Shown here one piece after another: positions 5,144 through 7,515 of a DNA stretch of 7,515 nt. The position numbers and the translations under genes are program-made. The DNA is from Phycisphaerales bacterium (GTDB taxonomy: Bacteria; Planctomycetota; Phycisphaerae; Tepidisphaerales; Tepidisphaeraceae). How positions within the stretch are numbered: position 1 is the stretch's first letter; each line of letters begins with the position of its first letter. The stretch lies in contig JAQGHH010000106.1 of assembly GCA_028288945.1 (NCBI GenBank), positions 1 through 7,515 on the forward strand, written 5' to 3'. The notes under the pieces were generated by a model. It had not been told where the DNA came from. It saw only the letters and a list, made by a program, of their open reading frames with translations, and ran no database searches.

Positions 5144-6394
5144 ATGGACCTCCCGAAATTCAGCATGGGCATCGGCGACCGCTTCGCCCATCAAGGCAAG
5201 GCGCAACTGGCCGCTTTCGTCAAAGCCAGGGCACTTGGCGTCGATGTTTCCCCCGTCTGGAATAAATCGAACCGCGAGCACCTCATTGTCCACAGCGAGC
5301 CGGCGAGCGTGCGCGTGGAGGCGGATGCCGCGGTGAAGGCGCTGGGATGGAAGGGCGCGTATTTCGTCGACGCCGACCACATTGGCGTCAAGACGGTGGA
5401 CAACTTCATCCCCTCCAGCGATTTCTTCACGCTCGACGTCGCCGATTTCATCGCCAAGCCGGCGGCGGACGGCGACGTCCGCGCCTTCGTCTCCAGCTAC
5501 AGCAAGTACGCGGGCTCCCTGAAGATCCCCGGCGTAAGCGGCGCGCTCGACGTGTCGGCTGCCCGGATCGAGGCCATCGCACGCAAGTACCTTTTTGCCG
5601 CACAGGAGGCGGGCCGGATTTACCGGCACATCGAGGCCGCGAAGGGCAAGGGCAATTTCGTCACGGAAGTGTCGATGGACGAAACCGATCAGCCGCAGAC
5701 GCCCGTTGAGCTTTTCTTCATCCTCGCGGCGCTCGCGGAGCAGAAGATCCCCGTGCAGACGGTCGCGCCGAAATTCACCGGCCGCTTCAACAAGGGCGTC
5801 GATTACGTCGGCGATGTCGCGCAGTTCGAGAAGGAATTCAACGACGATCTGGCGGTCATCGCCCACGCCATCAGGGAATTCGGCCTGCCGGGGAACCTCA
5901 AGCTTTCCGTGCATTCCGGCAGCGACAAGTTCTCGATTTACGCCGCCATCCGTAAGGCGGTGCAAACGCGCGGCGCGGGGCTGCATGTGAAGACCGCCGG
6001 GACGACCTGGCTGGAAGAATTGATCGGCCTGGCCACGGCTGGCGGCGAAGGTTTGCAAATCGCCCGGGATGTTTACGGCCAGGCGCTCGGCCGCTTCGAC
6101 GAGCTGTGCGGCCCCTACGCCAGCGTGATCGACATCGACAAGGCGAAGCTCCCCACGGCGGAAGATGTCGCCCGCTGGACCGGCGACCAGTACGCCGCCG
6201 CGTTGCGCCATGACCAGCGCAACCCCCAATACAACCTCAGTGTCCGCCAACTGCTCCACGTCGGCTACAAAGTCGCCGCCCAAATGGGCGAACGGTACAC
6301 GAGTGCCCTGGAACAATACGAGCCGACGATCGCCGAGAACGTGACAAGGAACATCTTCGACCGCCACCTGAAGCCGATCTTCGTGGGCGCGTAA
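5144..6394 (+). CDS. uxaE: Tagaturonate/fructuronate epimerase family protein (UxaE)
   Basis: A 416-residue cytoplasmic enzyme of the UxaE family (PF16257). The Thermotoga maritima member interconverts D-tagaturonate and D-fructuronate, linking galacturonate and glucuronate breakdown. Sequence signs I recognise as family-typical: the N-terminus MGIGDRFAHQGKAQL (8-22), PVWNKSNREH (37-46), YFVDADHIGVKTVDNFI with D76, D78 and H79 (73-89), NFVTEVSMDET (171-181) and LKLSVHSGSDKFSIY with H257 and D261 (252-266). The His and Asp residues of these blocks are plausible metal and substrate ligands, inferred rather than shown. The start at 5144 begins at the conserved N-terminus and has GAGG (5134-5137) six bases upstream; the frame is open further up but unlike the family. 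No other hexuronate gene is present. Substrate could differ from the characterised enzyme. Confidence 0.82.
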   Translation: MDLPKFSMGIGDRFAHQGKAQLAAFVKARALGVDVSPVWNKSNREHLIVHSEPASVRVEADAAVKALGWKGAYFVDADHIGVKTVDNFIPSSDFFTLDVADFIAKPAADGDVRAFVSSYSKYAGSLKIPGVSGALDVSAARIEAIARKYLFAAQEAGRIYRHIEAAKGKGNFVTEVSMDETDQPQTPVELFFILAALAEQKIPVQTVAPKFTGRFNKGVDYVGDVAQFEKEFNDDLAVIAHAIREFGLPGNLKLSVHSGSDKFSIYAAIRKAVQTRGAGLHVKTAGTTWLEELIGLATAGGEGLQIARDVYGQALGRFDELCGPYASVIDIDKAKLPTAEDVARWTGDQYAAALRHDQRNPQYNLSVRQLLHVGYKVAAQMGERYTSALEQYEPTIAENVTRNIFDRHLKPIFVGA

Positions 6395-6416
6395 CCCAAA
6401 CGCCGCGACAAAACAC

Positions 6417-6461
6417 AAAACCGGGACGGGTCCAATTAAATACTGGACCCGTCCCGGTTTT
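6417..6461. terminator. Bidirectional intrinsic terminator between convergent genes
   Basis: The 18 bases 6417-6434 are the perfect reverse complement of 6444-6461, with a 9-base loop (ATTAAATAC). The arms are GC-rich inside (CCGGGACGGGTCC) and end in AAAA/TTTT, so each strand ends in a run of U. It lies 22 bases after the uxaE stop codon and 23 bases beyond the stop of the leftward cyclophilin gene, so it can end transcription of both. Confidence 0.9.
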
Positions 6462-6484
6462 GGCTTGTGGCCGTTCGGGGGCGA

Positions 6485-7429
6485 CTACTTTGCGGGCGCT
6501 CCCGGGGTGGCGGGTTCCTTCAGGTGGAGGAACTCGGCGTAGGGGTTCTCGGCGGCGGTGACGGGCTTGACTTCCACTTTCTGGATCGGCTGCGGCGTCG
6601 CGGGTTTGCCGTTCCTGGGGTCGGACAGGGGGGTGGCGGCGATTTCCTTTACGGCTTTCAGCCCGTCCACCACACGGCCGAAGGCGGTGTACTTGCGGTC
6701 AAGTCCCTTGGTGTTCGCGTAGTCGATGCAGATGAAAAACTGGCTGCCGGCGCTATTGGCGAATTCGGCGCGGGGCATCGCGGCGGGTTCATTGGGATCG
6801 CCCTGCCGGGCCATCGACAGGACGCCTTCGAGGTGCGGACGGTCGCTGAACTCGGCAGGCATGGTGAACCCGGGGCCCCCCGTGCCGTCGCCCTTGGGGT
6901 CGCCGCCTTGCAGGACGAAGCCAGGGACGATGCGGTGGAAGGTCAGGCCGTCGAAGTAGCCGGTGCGGGCGAGGTGCAAAAAGCTGGCGGCGGTGTTCGG
7001 CGCGACGTCGTAGTAGAACATCATCGTCAGCGGGCCCTTCTCGGTGGTCATCACCGCGTATTCGAGCGGGCCGACCTTGGTGACCTCCGGCTCCGCGGGA
7101 GCGCCCCGCCGATGGTCGGAACGCACTTCGATGAGCAGCGGCGTCCCTTCAAACTCGGCCAACGGCTTGCCCTTGGGCACCACGAACAACACGTACGTGC
7201 CGGGCGCGGAAACCTCGGCGAAGAGTTCCTTCAGGTTGACCGTCTTGTCGCCGGTCACCTCGGCGGGCGCTTTGGCGTCGATCGGCTTGCCGGTCGTGAA
7301 ATCGGTGAGGACGAGCTTCGACTCCCCCGCCGACTTCACGTCCACCGTCAAAGGCTGCGACGGCGCATACCAGGTGCGCGTCGGCGAGATCACCGAAAGC
7401 AGGACGACCAGTGGTGCCAGAAAGTGCAT
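6485..7429 (-). CDS. Secreted cyclophilin-type peptidyl-prolyl cis-trans isomerase
   Basis: A 314-residue protein that would isomerise X-Pro bonds during folding of exported proteins. The start at 7429 follows GGAG (complement of 7438-7441) by eight bases. Residues 1-17 (MHFLAPLVVLLSVISPT) form a signal-like hydrophobic stretch that lacks Lys or Arg. Residues about 20-103 look like a beta-rich domain (WYAPSQPLTVDV, KLVLTDFTTGKPI, APGTYVLFVV) that I do not recognise. The cyclophilin domain spans about 123-290. It has FHRIVPGFVLQGGD with Arg166, Phe171 and Gln174, GVLSMAR (202-208), SQFFI (229-233) and YTAFGRVVDG (247-256). The positions of human CypA Trp121 and His126 are Gly242 and Tyr247, so cyclosporin binding is probably weak; bacterial cyclophilins often differ there. 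The cyclophilin assignment is secure; export is inferred. Confidence 0.93.
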   Translation of the reverse strand: MHFLAPLVVLLSVISPTRTWYAPSQPLTVDVKSAGESKLVLTDFTTGKPIDAKAPAEVTGDKTVNLKELFAEVSAPGTYVLFVVPKGKPLAEFEGTPLLIEVRSDHRRGAPAEPEVTKVGPLEYAVMTTEKGPLTMMFYYDVAPNTAASFLHLARTGYFDGLTFHRIVPGFVLQGGDPKGDGTGGPGFTMPAEFSDRPHLEGVLSMARQGDPNEPAAMPRAEFANSAGSQFFICIDYANTKGLDRKYTAFGRVVDGLKAVKEIAATPLSDPRNGKPATPQPIQKVEVKPVTAAENPYAEFLHLKEPATPGAPAK

Positions 7430-7515
7430 GGTGGGTTCTCCAGTTGAGGCCTTCGCGGGATCAAATCTGCGTCGGAGCGAAAGAGTATCGGATGGAAGCC
7501 ACGGACGGAAGGGGA

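Noticed and set aside
5126..6418. Open minus-strand frame of 430 codons over uxaE
   Set aside because: Antisense shadow of a clearly recognisable enzyme gene. The frame also runs into the bidirectional terminator, and its translation is Arg/Val/Ala-rich with no motif.
6467..7447. Open plus-strand frame of 326 codons over the cyclophilin gene
   Set aside because: It mirrors the true minus-strand gene, reads as Gly/Arg/Val-rich sequence with no family features, and is explained by GC-rich third-position bias in the real gene.

Overview
The window looks like ordinary chromosome from a GC-rich, repeat-laden bacterium. The best guess is Planctomycetota. This is inferred from the mix of genes (a UxaE-type epimerase with an intact 'MGIGDRFAHQGKAQL' start, a DUF4142 protein, a DUF2127 membrane protein, a secreted cyclophilin), the loose gene packing with long spacers, and several families of palindromic intergenic repeats of a kind I associate with that phylum. 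No rRNA, tRNA, CRISPR array, transposase, phage gene or plasmid function was seen.

Layout. 2-613 (+) is the C-terminal two thirds of an ABC transporter ATPase. It is followed by a 336-base spacer filled by an inverted, REPIN-like repeat array (702-924). 950-2401 (+) is an ABC-2 type permease with an unusual C-terminal extension, probably the partner of the ATPase. 2402-2869 is non-coding: an imperfect inverted-repeat element of about 150 bp (2429-2581), then two intrinsic terminators that both point left, separated by a structured stretch that may be a small RNA. 2870-3607 (-) encodes an exported, very glutamine-rich DUF4142 protein. 3608-4071 is a long spacer between divergent genes. 4072-4314 (+) encodes an 80-residue zinc-ribbon protein, convergent with 4424-4915 (-), a four-helix DUF2127 membrane protein. 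A near-perfect 30-bp hairpin repeat (4955-5024) lies between DUF2127 and the divergent tagaturonate epimerase gene uxaE (5144-6394, +). A perfect 18-bp bidirectional terminator (6417-6461) separates uxaE from the convergent gene for a secreted peptidyl-prolyl isomerase (6485-7429, -).

How the genes relate. Only the ATPase and permease look like one functional unit. The rest are single-gene transcription units with their own terminators or divergent spacers, so no pathway can be read from the neighbourhood. In particular, uxaE has no other hexuronate gene beside it. I see no defence, secretion or biosynthetic system. The most interesting material is non-coding: three unrelated palindromic repeat families in 7.5 kb, a repeat array separating two probable operon partners, and the terminator-bounded structured stretch at 2640-2795.
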